A DNA stretch of 64,000 nucleotides, from assembly GCA_001632435.1 (NCBI GenBank), contig KV423945.1:156172-220171 (forward strand), given 5' to 3'. Positions 21,171-34,173 of the stretch are shown piece by piece; the stretch's first letter is position 1, and every line of letters begins with the position of its first letter. The DNA is from Calocera cornea HHB12733 (taxonomy: Eukaryota > Basidiomycota > Dacrymycetes > Dacrymycetales > Dacrymycetaceae). The notes beneath the pieces are model-generated. The model worked only from the letters and a program-made list of their open reading frames with translations, was not told the origin of the DNA and searched no databases. The translations under genes were made by a program, and so were the position numbers.

Positions 21171-24100
21171 ATGAGCCACGCTCTCCTTCTCCGTCTCTTC
21201 CTCTCCCCTTCCTTCTTCTCCGTACACGTCGCCCTTCAGTACCTCCGAACCTACGGCGACCATGTCGGCATCACCCACTACCTCACCGGCAGGCTCAAGG
21301 GGATGGATCCAGTCGAGGTGGAAGGTCTATGGGGCCTAGTATGGTGCGTTCTGCCATCATTGGAGTCCTTGACCACTTGCCTGATTGTGCGGTTGTCTTT
21401 CAGTCACTTGCTGGTGACGCGACCGTCAAAGTCGGCAGCTCTGGAATGCTTCGTCCTCGAGAGGGCGGAGGAATCCACACACATAGCATTACTCGTGCGT
21501 ATCTATCTGCTTATGATGACCAAACTCATCTGAGTTGCCTTAGACAATATGGTTCATGCAAGCATCGCTGGCCGACCTCTCTCGAGGAAAACGCGACACG
21601 CCGTCCTTCTACATCTGCTCACGCGTCCTAAACCGCATCCACAGCATCATCTTCGATCCACCAATACACACAAACGCGCCATATGGACCGGTCATGCAAG
21701 CTTCGCGCAAGGGCAAGGTGAAGCCTCGGATGGGGCCAGCGCTGGTTGGGATGGGCACTGCCCTGGCTGCATTTGGGCTGCCTGAGCTCGGTGTGGTTGG
21801 GGATTGGGCGGTCAAACAGGGACGGGTGGAGGAAGGGATTCCGAGGCGACCTAGGCCTCCGGGGGAGGATGGAGAGAGCCCGAGCACACCTGCACCGCCG
21901 GTGCTCTATGAGCAGGGTGACGACCTGCCTGAAGAGGAAGATCCCGACTCCGCTGCTGAGGCGCAGCCGCGGGCGGAACCGCCGTTCACGGGGAGATCCG
22001 ACTCGCAGTCGCGTCAAGCATCGATATATGATGCTGATCCGTCGGGCACGCGCAACCTCAGCACCGTTTCTCTCGAATTGCCGCATACCGCGCCCATTCC
22101 TGGAGCGCGGCGCGTCTCCGGCCCCCATGCGACCTCTCCCTCCCTGCCGTTCGCTTTCCCACCTCGCCGACCAGACATGGAAGACCCTTTTGGCCAGTTG
22201 GACTCGGAGACGAAGCAATGGAAGAACGGCCACCTGGAGCAACGCTTCCCAGCGCATATCGAGCGGCAGCACTCGCGCTTTTCGAGCAGCCCGAGCATCT
22301 CTACTGCCAGCAGGCAGAGCGCGGATGTCCAGCTGTTGGCGCGCTACCCGCCTGAGGCGCAGACAGCGCTGCTGAAGGCGAACTACTTCAAGTGCCAGAC
22401 GCGGTTCTTGTTCGCGCTCGAGGCGATCTCGAACAGGCTGCTTATTGTCCCGAAGCCGGCGAGAGTGAGTGCGCTGAGGGCAGAGTTGACGAACCTGAAT
22501 CACCAGCTGCCGTCAGAGGTGCGTGTATGCGCTTTGAAGGAATGAAGATGAGCTGATGTCCTGGATGCTAGGTGTGCCTGCCAATGTGGTGTCCTTCGAC
22601 CGACTCGGACCAGTGTCGGGCACACCACCGTATTGTTCGGATACCAGCTGGCGAATGCGTCGTCCTCAACTCCGCAGAACGGGCCCCATACCTCCTTTTC
22701 CTTGAGATCCTGCAGGGAGACCTGGACTTTGACCCGATCAAGCGTGGGAACAAGGAGATTGTGAAGAAGCTGCTGAAGGAGCAGAACCAGCACCATACGA
22801 ACGGGCACGCCCATACCCTCGAAGATGAGGGACATGTGGATCTGAGGAAACTGGCGATCAAGTCGCTGAGTGGCACGCAGCAAGTTGCTCTGGGCCAAGC
22901 ACAGCCCGAACCGATACCAGAAGCATCAGTACTCCTCCCACCTCCTGCGCTGTCCACAATTCCGCCGACGCCGGAAGGATCTAGCCGGAACTCGCTCACT
23001 GAGAGCCCGGTGGAAGATGAGGAGGAGATGGACCTCGTAGAACAGTTGTATGGCTCCAACATCTCCCTTCGGGCAGAGGCTATCGATCTGGCGGACTCGA
23101 TTGTCCTACCAACACCTCCGAAGAACAAGGCGCTCGATATCGCGACTTGGTCTCGGTCGAATCCTGGCTCACCGCGATTTGAGGCTGGTGTTGACACCAC
23201 ACCCCGACGGAACTCGAACGTCGGCGTGCCACAGCGGGCCGCGTCTCCAGGGCCCACGTCCACTCCGCCCCAGGAGGGCGCCTTGACTCCTGGTGGTCAC
23301 CTACCTGTTCTGTCTTTGGAGGACTACTCCGAGCGAATGCGAACCGCCGCTGTGATGCTGGCGCAGTTGAATGCGAACATGGTAGCCATACCTCCATCAC
23401 CTGAGCAGCACCCAACTTTGGTTGGAGGTGTTCTCAGCTGGATTCCGGGTACCTCGCGGCCTCCGCCGCCGCAACGCAACGCATCCTCAAACGGGCAGCT
23501 GCCCGACGGAACTCCCATACCTCACAGTGCCGCGGTGCGCTTACGACTGAACCACACCGAAGCTGCAGCAATTAAGGAGAAGATCATGAAGGAGATGATG
23601 TCCCTCGAGGAAGAACGAATGCAGCGTATGAGCGAAGCAGAAGGCGAAGATGTTGGGCTCGGCATGTCGGGCGGGCCGAATAGGAAGACCGCGGAGGACG
23701 AGTCAATAGTTAGGAGGGAGCTCAACAAGTCGGACCCATCTGCACCGGTATTCAAGGAGGTTTGGGCAACAAAGAAGGCACGGATACGGAGCAATTCACC
23801 TTATGGCCACCTTGCATCTTGGGATGTGAGTAGTTTTACCATTGATTTGCTTCTGGACTCTGACGGAATTCTGCAGTGCATCTCCATGATCGTTAAGACT
23901 GGCGCGGATCTCCGGCAAGAGCAGCTCGCGACACAGCTAATCCGGGAGTTCGAGCGGATCTGGAGGGAAGAAAGCTGTCTATGCTACGCGCGTAGCTTCC
24001 GGATTCTCATTACTGGCGTTTCATCTGGTCTTGTTGAGACTGTCACCGATGCGGTCTCTATCCATTCTATCAAAAAGGCAGAATATGCCAGACGCTTAGC

Positions 24101-24848
24101 GGAGGGCAGGTTCGGGAATGTCTCGCTCATGGACCACTTTGTCAATGTAAGTTCCGTCACAAGGGATCGAGGTCGAATATTGAGTTCGAGACAGTCATAC
24201 GGCGATCCTTCATCAGCTCGCTTCGTACGGGCACAACGCAACTTCATCAGGTCACTCGCAGGCTACTCCGTCATTACTTACCTATTGCAAATCAAGGATC
24301 GACACAACGGCAATATCCTCATGGATCGGGATGGACACCTTATACACATCGATTTTGGCTTTATGCTATCAAACTCACCCGGAGGCAATATGGGCTTCGA
24401 AGCTGCACCATTCAAGCTGCCTATGGAATACGTAGATATTCTTGGTGGCATTGACAGCAAAGCATTTGCGGAGTTCAAAATGCTCTTCAAAGAAGGCTTC
24501 GAGGCGGCTCGGAAGCACTGTGACCGCATCCTCAGTACGTATACCTGCCCTCTTCCCCTTACATGTTCTTATTGCGAACCTTATAGCTGTCGTCGAGCTT
24601 ATGCAAAAGGATTCAGCCCTGCCCTGCTTTGTGCTCTTAGGGGAACAGACAGCAAATGCCCTTCGCGAGCGATTCCAGCCAGGATTGACACAGTCGCTGT
24701 TCCGTGACTACCTGGAACGCCTCATCATGAGTTCCGTCGGATCTACGTGGACTAGGTTATACGATTCGGTAAGTTGCGGTTTGAACTCAAGCAGGAGCCC
24801 GTCTAACGGATCCCTCAGTATCAATACTACTCCCAATCAATCCTTTGA
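21171..24848 (+). CDS. PIK1: Phosphatidylinositol 4-kinase PIK1
   Basis: Makes PI4P at the Golgi, needed for vesicle budding. Exons 21171-21343, 21404-21494, 21544-22518, 22572-23825, 23877-24146, 24195-24534, 24587-24768 and 24819-24848 give 1104 aa. The helical LKU-type N-terminus is clear (LLLRLFLSPSFFSVHVALQY, IWFMQASLADL). A long Ser/Pro-rich centre (about 180-600) holds patches similar to the yeast Frq1-binding region, though this was not proved. The kinase lobe begins near 720; the catalytic loop DRHNGNILMDRDG and HIDFGFMLS lie at about 950-975. The C-terminal YDSYQYYSQSIL is typical. Two introns (23826-23876, 24147-24194) are in frame and stop-free. Confidence 0.95.
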
Positions 24849-25188
24849 CCCATTGCAAGGACTTGGAACAGGTTTGTCGGCTTGATGGGTGCCACTAACC
24901 CCAAACGAAAGAGCTTTCATATTTAATTGGATACCCCTTCAATATGTACTGTATCATCGTCACCATGTTGCGTTATCATTGTACAATGTCATGCCCATTC
25001 CGGATTGTGCGTGTGATGGCAAGGCCGTTCTGAAAGAATGGACATCTGATCATGCGTGAGGATATCGCATTGATCTCTATGATATTTTACATACATACAA
25101 GCCCCAATGGGGTGAATGCGGCAGAATAGTGTGCTTGCTACAGAATGTCCTCTCAGAGGTCATGCAGTCATGAATAATAACATACGGA
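24849..25188. other. Intergenic, convergent 3' regions of PIK1 and KRE2
   Basis: 340 bp between convergent stops. AT-rich 3' UTR-like sequence; no gene or repeat recognised. Confidence 0.5.
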
Positions 25189-26736
25189 TCAGAAGAGCTT
25201 GTTGAACTTGCTCAGACAAGAGTACCTAAGAGACTCGTTAGTCAACAGTTGCTGCAGCGTTGCATGAGACCCACCATTCGTGGTCAAAATTATTGGCGGG
25301 ATCGCACCAGCACTTTCCTCTTGTGTGCGCCTCACCAGTAGGGCAATGCACGAAGGGCTCGTGTCGGTAGCCGATATCGTTGAAGAAGTGGATCTGATCC
25401 TTATGCGCGAAGAGTGCAGCACCGATCGAGTGTACCGGTGCATCGCCCCATCGCTCGTAGTAGAATCCACCGGCCTTGTCGAGATGTTCGAAATATTTCA
25501 TGTATGCATCGCCTCGCCAGAAATTCAGGTCACCGATCTCGAAGTTACTCCAAACTGATATGAGCCAGTCAGTTAACAATCGCAATCGGGACAGGATAGA
25601 GCGCTTACAGTGGCATCGGTTGTAATGCTCGCCGTTGTCGTCCGAGATGAACCCAAGAGCGTTATCCTTCGGCATGGTTTCGGGATGTAATTGCATGAAC
25701 TCTGTTTTGGCTTAGTCCAAGGCGACTCATTGAGATGAACAACACACCCTTTGTAACAGTCCATAGACTCTCAATAGTTTCCGGATACTCGTATAGGGAT
25801 ATGGTGAATCCTATTTTTAGCTCAGTGTATCGTCAACAGGGTACACGGAAGCAACGGACCGTAAACCTTCTTTTCGTCCTGCATGACGAGGAATGGATCG
25901 TAATCCAGATCGCAAAAGAACTTGACTCCAGGTCTGAAACGATGTCAGATATATGCGCGTCGTTGGGCCTTGATATGCTCACTCTACGCGCCAGTAGTAA
26001 TCGAAGGGCTTCAGGAGTTCGTGCCGGAAGAAGAACTATTTTTGGATCAGATGGCTTCTTGTAACAAATTTGACGGCGCTCACCCCGGAGTTGTAACGGC
26101 ACATATTGCGATAAGGAATGCTGTGACCATAGATGACTTTCTTCGAAATCATGTCCAAGCGAGAAGCAGTCGCTTTTTGCTCATCGATCCAATCGGGCTG
26201 ATGCCAGTGATCGGCGGGGATATGGCCATAGTAGCATGGCGCGTTGGTTAAACCAGAAGTCAACCTGACCATTCACGGTAAGATATGCTGAAGAGTACAT
26301 GAAATGATGCTCCCAACCTTTTGAAATCCTCGCTGAATGGCTCCTCATTCAGGAAGACGTATGGGTACTGGAACTTGCGGTTGAACCGATCTTCCATCAT
26401 CTTGATACTCTCGAGCAGGGGATACAAATCTGAGTTGCGGGCAAGGATAGCGAATGCGGCGTTCGCTTTTCGTTGAGGCGGCGGTGGCGAGGAGCCAGTC
26501 GTCTCATTGTAGTAGTACTGTGTGTGGGGGGGCGCGTAGTAGGGCTGTTCTGGCTTTCCCCACGCGCCTAATCGAGAGAGCGACGTGGCGTTGCCGTATG
26601 CCTCATGGGAGAGAGTAAGGATGAAATGGAGACTGAGCTACACACAAAGTCAGAGGAGGAAAGACGCGAGTGGAATGTCCACCGGACGCACCAGTATACC
26701 TGCTACTGCCACCACATATCTCCACGGCGTCATCAT
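25189..26736 (-). CDS. Golgi alpha-1,2-mannosyltransferase, KRE2/MNT1 family (GT15)
   Basis: Nine exons (26736-26692, 26637-26318, 26264-26084, 26035-25983, 25933-25860, 25810-25748, 25701-25609, 25554-25275, 25225-25189) give 381 aa. A short cytoplasmic tail and one N-terminal hydrophobic segment (MMTPWRYVVAVAGILLSLHF) make a type II Golgi protein. The GT15 catalytic region has PYVFLNEEPFSEDF, HIPADHWHQPDWID, YWRVEPGVKFFCDLDYDPF, FEIGDLNFWRG and YERWGDAPVHSIGAALF, and ends in the Cys-rich HTRGKCWCDP...YSCLSKF typical of the family. It adds alpha-1,2-mannose to O- and N-glycans. The exact paralogue (KRE2, KTR) cannot be told. Divergent from TOM40. Confidence 0.93.
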
Positions 26737-27606
26737 CTTGGCCGTCTCACCAGCGATCGACGTATAGACGGCGTAAACGAGTCCCACTCTTCAAGCTACA
26801 AGGGCTGCCAGTCTTCGAGAACCAGTCTGGCACGTTGCTGATAAGGAAATGAGGGGAAAGAGAGGGTGGGAAAGAAGTGGAGATGTCGTGTGCTCTGGGT
26901 GGATGCTGCGCAAGGCTCGTATATTGGGCTGAGGGACTCTCAAGTCGGAGGTATCCAGTGCCTAATTGGGGACCCTGTGGCTGGACGCGACATGTACGGC
27001 AGCGGCTTCAACGCGTCAGCGAACCCTGCTTACACTACTACGGTGGTTACAAGCCGTGCAAAGGTCCTACACGTCCAATTATAACTCGATTCAGCGTAGT
27101 AAGACGATGAAACGCCTCTGAGCTCGTCGGGTTGGAGTCGACATATCGACCACGCAAGACGGAATGCACGCCAGAGACCCTTTTATACTTCTATCATCTT
27201 CTCAACTGGCTCTCTATTTACACGGACGACTGCGCGCCTTGGCAGAAAGAGAAAGCAGTCATTTGTTTCTCGGTCCCCATTGGCTGTCTAAGGGCTAAGA
27301 GCCATGCCCTACGTCACTCCCAACTGTCACTGTGTCCTGGCAGGACAAGGAACACCATATGGCGCCACTTTCCATTACATGGTATACTCACTCAAAATGT
27401 ACGAGGTAATCCTGATGTCGAGTGTCCTGAGATTGGGCGATGGGGGCGATGGGGACGATGGGGACATGGCAGGCCACTCGTGAACGACTCAAGCTGTCTT
27501 GGGCGGAGTGTGCGCCTTGGAGTTTTTGTATCCGAGCAAAAAGGTTCCGGGCACGAGCATTTCGATTTTTTGGGAGGCGCACGCGTCCCGAAACGCACCC
27601 ACCGTC
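26737..27606. other. Divergent intergenic promoter KRE2-like/TOM40
   Basis: 870 bp between the two start codons, without a supported gene. A short imperfect array of about 9 bp units (GGGCGATGG, GGACGATGG, GGACATGG) lies at 27434-27470, about 140 bp before the TOM40 ATG. Nothing else recognised. Confidence 0.5.
27434..27470 (+). repeat. Imperfect GGGCGATGG micro-repeat
   Basis: About four imperfect 9-bp copies in the TOM40 promoter or 5' leader. The G-rich strand could affect promoter structure, but no function is evident. Confidence 0.55.
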
Positions 27607-28899
27607 ATGGCGTCCTACCCTGTGTACGGAAAGGAGGAATCGTCAAGCTTTGGCGTCCTATCTGGCGTTTCTAGTGTCGCAGAGGGCACGTTGAAGGCTC
27701 TCAGTCCCGTCGTCTCTCCTTTCACCAATGCCTACTCTCGATTCTCCACCTGGCGCGCAAGTTTCGGCCTGCCGAACCCCGGCAGCAGCGAGAACCTTCA
27801 GAAGGAGATTAAGAGTGGGTAAACTTTAACGATCATCGAGACGGGATACTGACAGTGTATTAGCCGTGCAACTGACACAGTGGATGTTCGATGGTGCAAG
27901 AGCGGACTTGACGAAGGCTCTGTCCGCGAACCCTGCATTCCAAGTGACACACTCGTTTTCGTTGGGATCACAAGCGCCGATACCCGCATACAACTTCGGT
28001 GCGGTCTTCGCAGACTCCGCTGTCAGTTCTCTATGCGATGCGCCGTACAAGGAGAGATACTCATGTACTATACAGCTCTTCTTGCAAGGTGGTGTGGACA
28101 ACGATGCGAATGTGTCTGCGAAGTGCAACTTCGGGTGGACGCCGACAAGCGTGACGAAGCTGTACGCTCAAGTGCGTCTGTTCGGACACGTTTTACTACT
28201 CCAGATGAGCTAATTTCGATTGACAGGTGTCCGGAAGCCCTACACAAGGTAGCATGTTCCAATTCGAACATGACCACCAAGGGACGGATTACTCCTTCAA
28301 CATCAAGGCTATCAACCCATCAGAGCCAGCCAAAATCTTCATCGGCAATCTACTGCAGTCGGTGACGAACAATCTTGCGCTCGGAGCGGAGGCCGTCTAC
28401 CAGATCCAGCCGCCGAACGTGCGCGAACTGCAGGTATCTGGCCTGCTTAAGTACACCTCTACCAATCGCAACTGGATCGCCACCGCGCACCTTCGGCCGA
28501 TTGGAGTGCTCGAGGCGAGCTACTGGCATAAGCTGTCAGAGAAAGTGGAGGTTGGCGCGAGCTTGGATCTGATCAACGCGCCCATGAAGCGGGAAGCTGT
28601 GGCAGCCGTTGGTGCGAAGTACGACCTGCGGATGGCGACGTTCCGCGCGCAGGTAGATTCCACTGGGAAGGTGTCCGCACTGTTGGAGCAGAAGTTCGCC
28701 CCAACATTCGCGTTCTTGGTGTCTGGCGAGATTGACCACGTCAAGGTGAGATCCCTGGTTTTTTGAGGGTGTAATCCTTATTAAACTCATTGCGCAGAAC
28801 TCGGCCAAGGTCGGTGTGGGTGTGATGATTGAGAGCACATCTCTCAGTCCCGAGGAGATGGGGATGGTGCCGATGCCGGTACCTCCTGGAGCACTGTGA
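27607..28899 (+). CDS. TOM40: Mitochondrial import channel TOM40
   Basis: Beta-barrel pore of the outer-membrane TOM complex. Exons 27607-27814, 27864-28021, 28076-28171, 28227-28745 and 28798-28899 give 360 aa. Family landmarks: NPGSSENLQKEIKTVQLTQW, DGARADLTKALSANPAFQVT, FLQGGVDNDANVSAKCNFGW, GTDYSFNIKAINPSEPAKIF, then barrel strands (ASYWHKLSEKVEVGASLDLI). The last exon encodes MIESTSLSPEEMGMVPMP and a Pro-rich tail. Intron 28022-28075 (54 nt) is in frame and stop-free. A glycine-rich VSGSPTQGSM lies at the fourth exon start. The start is the first ATG after the leader and fits the family. Confidence 0.96.
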
Positions 28900-29335
28900 G
28901 GGGAGCCATTGTCGGTAGAAAAGCATACACCATCTCAGCTACGCATACGTGCATTGTATCTGTCTCCACCCCTCTTCGGCATTATAATGCATTGCTACAT
29001 TGCCATTCTACTGTCCGAGCCTTGGCTTGGCTTGCCCCTAATGGCCCGCGCACAAATCAGAAGCCGCTCAGACGCCAGGCTGTCGACGCGTCCCATAATG
29101 ATGGAAATCTGCCTCCGGAGCGCGACGTATTGGTGCTCCCTACTCACCGCACTCCTCTCGCGAGGACACCTGAGGCCTGCAAGCTAGAGCCAGCCGTTCT
29201 TGCTGGCTATACCTCCTACACAACCGCCATACCCTCCCCCAGATACCTGGGAGCGCGACCGCCCAGTCTCGCAGCGCATTCATCCTGTCTAGACTTGCAC
29301 TTACGCCCTATCACCCCTAATTTCTCGTTACCGTA
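28900..29335. other. Intergenic TOM40-kinesin-1
   Basis: 436 bp tandem intergenic region: TOM40 3' UTR and the kinesin promoter, which turns CT-rich just before the ATG at 29336. The 146-codon frame across it has no domain and is judged chance. Confidence 0.5.
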
Positions 29336-32300
29336 ATGTCAAACAACATCAAAGTCGTCTGCCGGTAGGATATCCTTATCAAGACGTTGGATGGCAGAAG
29401 CTGAATCCTCGCTGCAGGTTCCGGCCGCAGAACTCGCTGGAGATCAAGGAAGGAGGAGAGGTGGTAGTCGGTTTCGACGACAGTCAGGCGACGGTGTCCC
29501 TGCGCTCGACTGGCGGACTATCAGGACCGGAGAAGGATGGGTTCACGTTCGATCGGGTGTTCCCCATGGGGACCAAGCAACACGAGGTGTTTGATTACGG
29601 TGTAAAAGGGTGAGTACGGTCCGAGAATCGATCCTGTATTGTTACTGACAGGCGGTGCAGGATTGTTCAGGGTTCGTGATATGCTCATGGACCTGGGGAG
29701 TATACTGACGCGTCTCTTTGGCTTGTAGATGTCATCAATGGATATAACGGTATGTGATTCATAGAGCATGTCCGAAATGAGTGGCTGACAACGTGCCCTC
29801 TTCTAGGCACAAGTAAGCCTCACCGATTGTGACTGTTCATTATCTAACCGTAGACAGTCTTCGCATATGGCCAAACCGGATCTGGAAAGACATTCACCAT
29901 GATGGTACGTCTCCGTCAATCATTCACCAAAGCATATATTGAGCTGCATTCCAGGGGGCCAACATCGATTCCGACGATTTGAAGGGTATCATCCCTCGCA
30001 TAGCGGAACAGATCTTCACGGCGATCCAGGAGGCACCGCAGAATATCGAGTTCATGGTGAAGTGTTCATACTTGGAAATCTATCTTGAACGCATCCGGGA
30101 TTTGCTTGCACGTGCGTCCCCATGTTTCTGGCCAAGCCATTCAATCTGAGACCGGTTCTAGCGCAAAACGACAATCTGCAAATACACGAAGAGAAGAACA
30201 AGGGTGTGTACGTGAAGGGTCTCGTTGAGGAATACGCGACAAGTCCGGACGCCATATACGAGCTTCTGCGGCAAGGAGGTCTGGCGCGTATGGTTGCGGC
30301 AACCAGTATGTTCCTGTTTTCTACTCTATGTGTGTGAGTCCTTATATGCGTGTAGACATGAACGCCGAGAGCTCCCGGTCACACTCCATCTTCCTTGTGA
30401 TCATCAATCAGAAGAACCTCGACACCGGTGCCCAGAAGTCCGGCAGTCTCTATCTCGTCGACCTTGCTGGCTCCGAGAAGATTGGCAAGACTGGCGCCAC
30501 CGGTCAGACTTTGGAGGAAGCGAAGAAGATCAACAAGTCGCTCTCTGCTCTGGGCATGGTCATCAATGCTCTCACCGACGGCAAAGTACGTGCTCAGGTC
30601 GTAGTGCACTCGAAGTACTACTAATAGATGACCCAGTCCACTCACATCCCTTACCGCGACTCTAAACTCACCCGTATCCTGCAAGAGTCTCTGGGCGGTA
30701 ACTCTCGGACAACACTTATCATCAACTGCTCCCCGTCTTCCTATAATGAGGCTGAAACTCTGTCTACGCTTCGTTTCGGTATGCGTGCCAAGAATATCAA
30801 GAACAAGGCGCGGGTGAACGCCGAATTGTCTCCGGCAGAGCTCAAGCTTCTCCTGAAGAAAGCTCAGGCCGACAACGCCGCATTCCAGAGCCTCGTTGCC
30901 GACCTTGAGGGTGAGCTGTCCACCTGGCGGTCTGGTGGACAGGTGGACCCTGCGAATTGGGTCAAGGGATCAGGCGCTCCTGTCAAGAAGGCACCCACGC
31001 CTTCCACTCCGGCTCGCTCCAGCACTCCAGTCAATCCCATGGTCGAGGGCCTGCGCGGAGACTTAGATAGCCGGCCAGACACTCCGACCGTGATCGGCTT
31101 GGACAAGGACGAGAGGGACGAGTTCTTGAGACGCGAGAACGAGTTGACCGACCAACTCGGAGAGAGGGTAAGCGGTTGACTAGATGTGATCTGACAACAT
31201 CTCAGTGGTTATATAGGAATCTCAACTGTCCGCAGCCGAAAAGGAGCTGGCGGATCTGCGTGCGGAGTTGTCCATGCTTCGCGGTGATGCTCCTCCGCCT
31301 CCCCAGGTACGCGTGAGAAAAACTCATGAGCGAAGCCTCTACTCATACTCTTGCAGGACTCTCAGATTCCAGCACACTCTTCTGAACTCATTGAGCTGCG
31401 TCTGGAGCGTGACCGCATCTCCTTCGAGAAGAAGGAGCTCGCGATTGCACTGGAAGACGAGAAACAGAAGAATGCAGAGTTGATTGGGCAAGTAGAGGAC
31501 CTGAACAAGGTTGCTCTTCAGAGCAGGACTCGCAAGACTTCTCTCGCGGAAGGTAAAGAGAAGAAAAAGGCTGAGCTTATGGCGATGATGATGTCCAAGC
31601 TGGAATCGGTACGATTTCTCCCAATGTACCAGAGAAGTGACTCATTTGCACATCCAGCGCGTTGGTCTGTCTGATAAGGACGAGCAACTCCACGCCACCT
31701 TGACTAAACTGGCAGCTATCGACAGCGATGATGGCGTGCATGCCCTGACTCTGGATGACATCTCTCTTGTCAGGCGTCAACTCGCAGAGGAGCATGAGGC
31801 CTTGCGAGATGCGACGGACAAACTGCAAGAGCTGCAGGAGGAAAATGCGCTCCTGAGCAAGCGTCGGCAGGATCTGGAGAGACGTAATGCTCAGATTGAA
31901 GCAGACATGGAAGATGTTTTCGGTGAGCCAACAGGTTATGTGGCTTGATTCCGTGCTAACACAACCTTCAGCCAAGTATGAAGCGAAGGAGGGACATGCA
32001 GATTCGGCGTATACGGAACTGAAGGTGAGCGTACAACTCGCTGTGTCATATGCATTCTGACTTGCAACAGTCAACGCTTGAGTCGCAATTCACGACGAAA
32101 CTGGAGTCCCAACAGTCTGAGATTGAAGACCTGCAGAGGCAGGTAGAGGCCAAGACGAGGGATATTCGCAACCTCGGCGCCGAATTAGATAGCGCTAAAG
32201 GTGTCAATGAGGAGCTCAAGGTACAGATACATTCGTATTTCCGCGCTCAACGCTAACAATTCTGCCAGCGTGCGTTTGAAGCAACATCTGCTGGCTTCGC

Positions 32301-33202
32301 TGGAGGGAAGGACCTTGCCGAGACGGCACGGGAACTGGAGAGGACGAGAAAGGCGATCGCAGCTCAATTGGCAGAGTTCGACAATACCAAGAAGGCTCTC
32401 ATGCGAGATGTTCAAGATCGCTGCGAAAAGGTGAGCCTCCTCGAAGTGCGTAGGAGGTGTTGTTCTAATGGTCCAATTTAGGTCATCGAGCTGGAGGTAC
32501 AGCTGGACGATATGAAGGAGCAGTATAGCAACGTCATACGCAACAGCAATACAAAGGCACAGCAGAAGAAGATGGCCATCTTGGAGCGGAACTTGGAGCA
32601 AGTCTCGCTCATACAGCGCCAGGTACGCACATGCATGTACTTGACTTCGCAAATACTAATGATGAAGCAGCTGGTCGATCAAAATGCTCTCTTGAAGCGC
32701 GAGGCGGGCGCGTCAGAGCGCAAGTTGATCACGCGTAATGAACGCATCGCTAGTCTAGAAGCACAGCTCCGGCACGCTATGAGGGAGATTGAGGACCGCG
32801 ACCGGAGGTACGCCGAACAATTCCGGAACGTCTACCAGGCGACCGAGCACTTGAGATGTGAGTCCTGACATCATTTGTTCAAGCATTGAGCTCATAAAAC
32901 GCGAACGATTATCAGCCGCACATCCGAGTGCTCGTATCGCAAAGCCGCTCCGAGGAGGCGGAGGCGGGGCGAATCCTCCGACGAACGGCGCTCTTGCACG
33001 GATTCAGGGTGAAGACGCCAGGTGGGTTGCATTTTGACGGGATTCTAATCGCGACTAATATTTTCCCGCCTTAACCGAAGCTCATCCAGTGCATCTCGTA
33101 AGTCCTTCTTACATATTCGCCAAGTTAAATTCTCTAATTGATTGTCCCGACGCAGCGAGCAAGCAGCGGGCTTCATGGTTTTTCAGCACGAACCGATCGT
33201 GA
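29336..33202 (+). CDS. Kinesin-1 heavy chain, 21 exons
   Basis: Plus-end microtubule motor for long-distance transport in hyphae. 945 aa from 21 exons, all phases agreeing. Motor domain, about 1-335: P-loop [13 protein letters not shown], switch [14 protein letters not shown], switch [20 protein letters not shown] and [20 protein letters not shown] Pro/Ser-rich segment follows, then coiled coil (about 440-850) and a tail ending [16 protein letters not shown], the fungal kinesin-1 C-terminus with [11 protein letters not shown] before it. Exons of 29, 192, 11, 21, 6 and 47 nt start the gene; the 6-nt exon at 29807-29812 encodes part of Gly-Thr-Ile just before the P-loop. The final exons are also small (17 and 47 nt). 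Confidence 0.95.
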
Positions 33203-34173
33203 TCGTTTCAGCCGTCCGAGGCGGTGCATGGACCGCAAGCCCCTTTCCCGTTTCTGTCTGCATCGATTTCAAATTCGCGCATTTCGCATATCCTATACGT
33301 ATCACACCACATACCCGAGCCGGTGGCCAGCGGTATCTTGGAGGACCGGCTGTAGTATAGAGTGACCCCCCTATATTTGATATCAACCGCAAAACCTGTT
33401 TTTTCATGCCGGAAGATTGCGCGGCTCTTGGTCACCCGTCGTAGTCTCGCCCAGCCGCGTTTTACGTATCGGGTGGTAGGCATTTAGCTTGTCGGCCCCG
33501 TGGTACCTGATGCCGTCAATCGTTAAGGGTTTAAGGCAAAGTCGCCATGGAATAATGATGCCGCGGGCGCCACACGCAAGTTGAGCGGAGGGGTCGGGTG
33601 CTTTCTATAGTGAACAAAAAGAAGCGGCAACGTGCATAGTGCAAACACGGGAGGGCCCGATATGAAATTGTGCTTCCGGAAGCTTCCGGTGAGCGGAGGC
33701 ATCTTCGCGCACCAGGGAAAAATCCCAACAACGCGTTAACCCTAGTCAGCCTCTGCCTTTTCGGGCGAGTCCTCTCCAGGCCGCTCTCTCTCCTTTCTAA
33801 CCACCGATCCCCTTTCATATCTCTAATACGTCTCTTTATTACCCGCTCTTTATAATTCTTTCGATTCCCGGTTCATAGCTCTGGCCCTAGCAACCCATAT
33901 CCACCACATACCTGCGCGCGTACGACGCGTAACAACCGTCGCGTCTTGCTCTCGATCTTCGGCCTCTCGGACGACAAGCCAACTTGGTCGCCGTATGTAG
34001 GAGGACCTTGGGACAGTACTGGCACATCAACGCGATCCCCCCTGCCCTCAACGGCGTCACCCTCTCGTTCCAGAATCGGCTTGTTTAATTCATACCCTAC
34101 TCGTTCGCTATATCCTTTTTTAGCGGACATCGGAGCTCCGAAATCAGCTCTTCGGCTCTGGTAACCCTCCATA
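33203..34173. other. Long upstream region of the Pumilio gene
   Basis: 971 bp with no supported gene, probably kinesin 3' UTR, promoter and a long 5' leader. It contains a consensus heat-shock element at 33674-33686 and several short upstream frames. Some of the upstream ATGs may lie in the leader. Confidence 0.5.
33674..33686. promoter_or_regulatory. Heat-shock element (TTCnnGAAnnTTC)
   Basis: TTCCGGAAGCTTC is a perfect three-unit inverted array of the HSF1 site. It sits about 490 bp before the Pumilio-type ATG, in a region expected to be promoter. Match is exact, function is inferred. Confidence 0.45.

Noticed and set aside
22572..24707. PIK1 read as an uninterrupted frame
   Set aside because: In-frame stop-free introns at 23826-23876 and 24147-24194 have clear GT-AG sites, and removing them restores the conserved kinase sequence (LASWDCISMIVK, DHFVNSYGDPSS).
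30225..30665. 146-codon frame across the kinesin switch II region
   Set aside because: Frame-shifted shadow of the motor domain exons.
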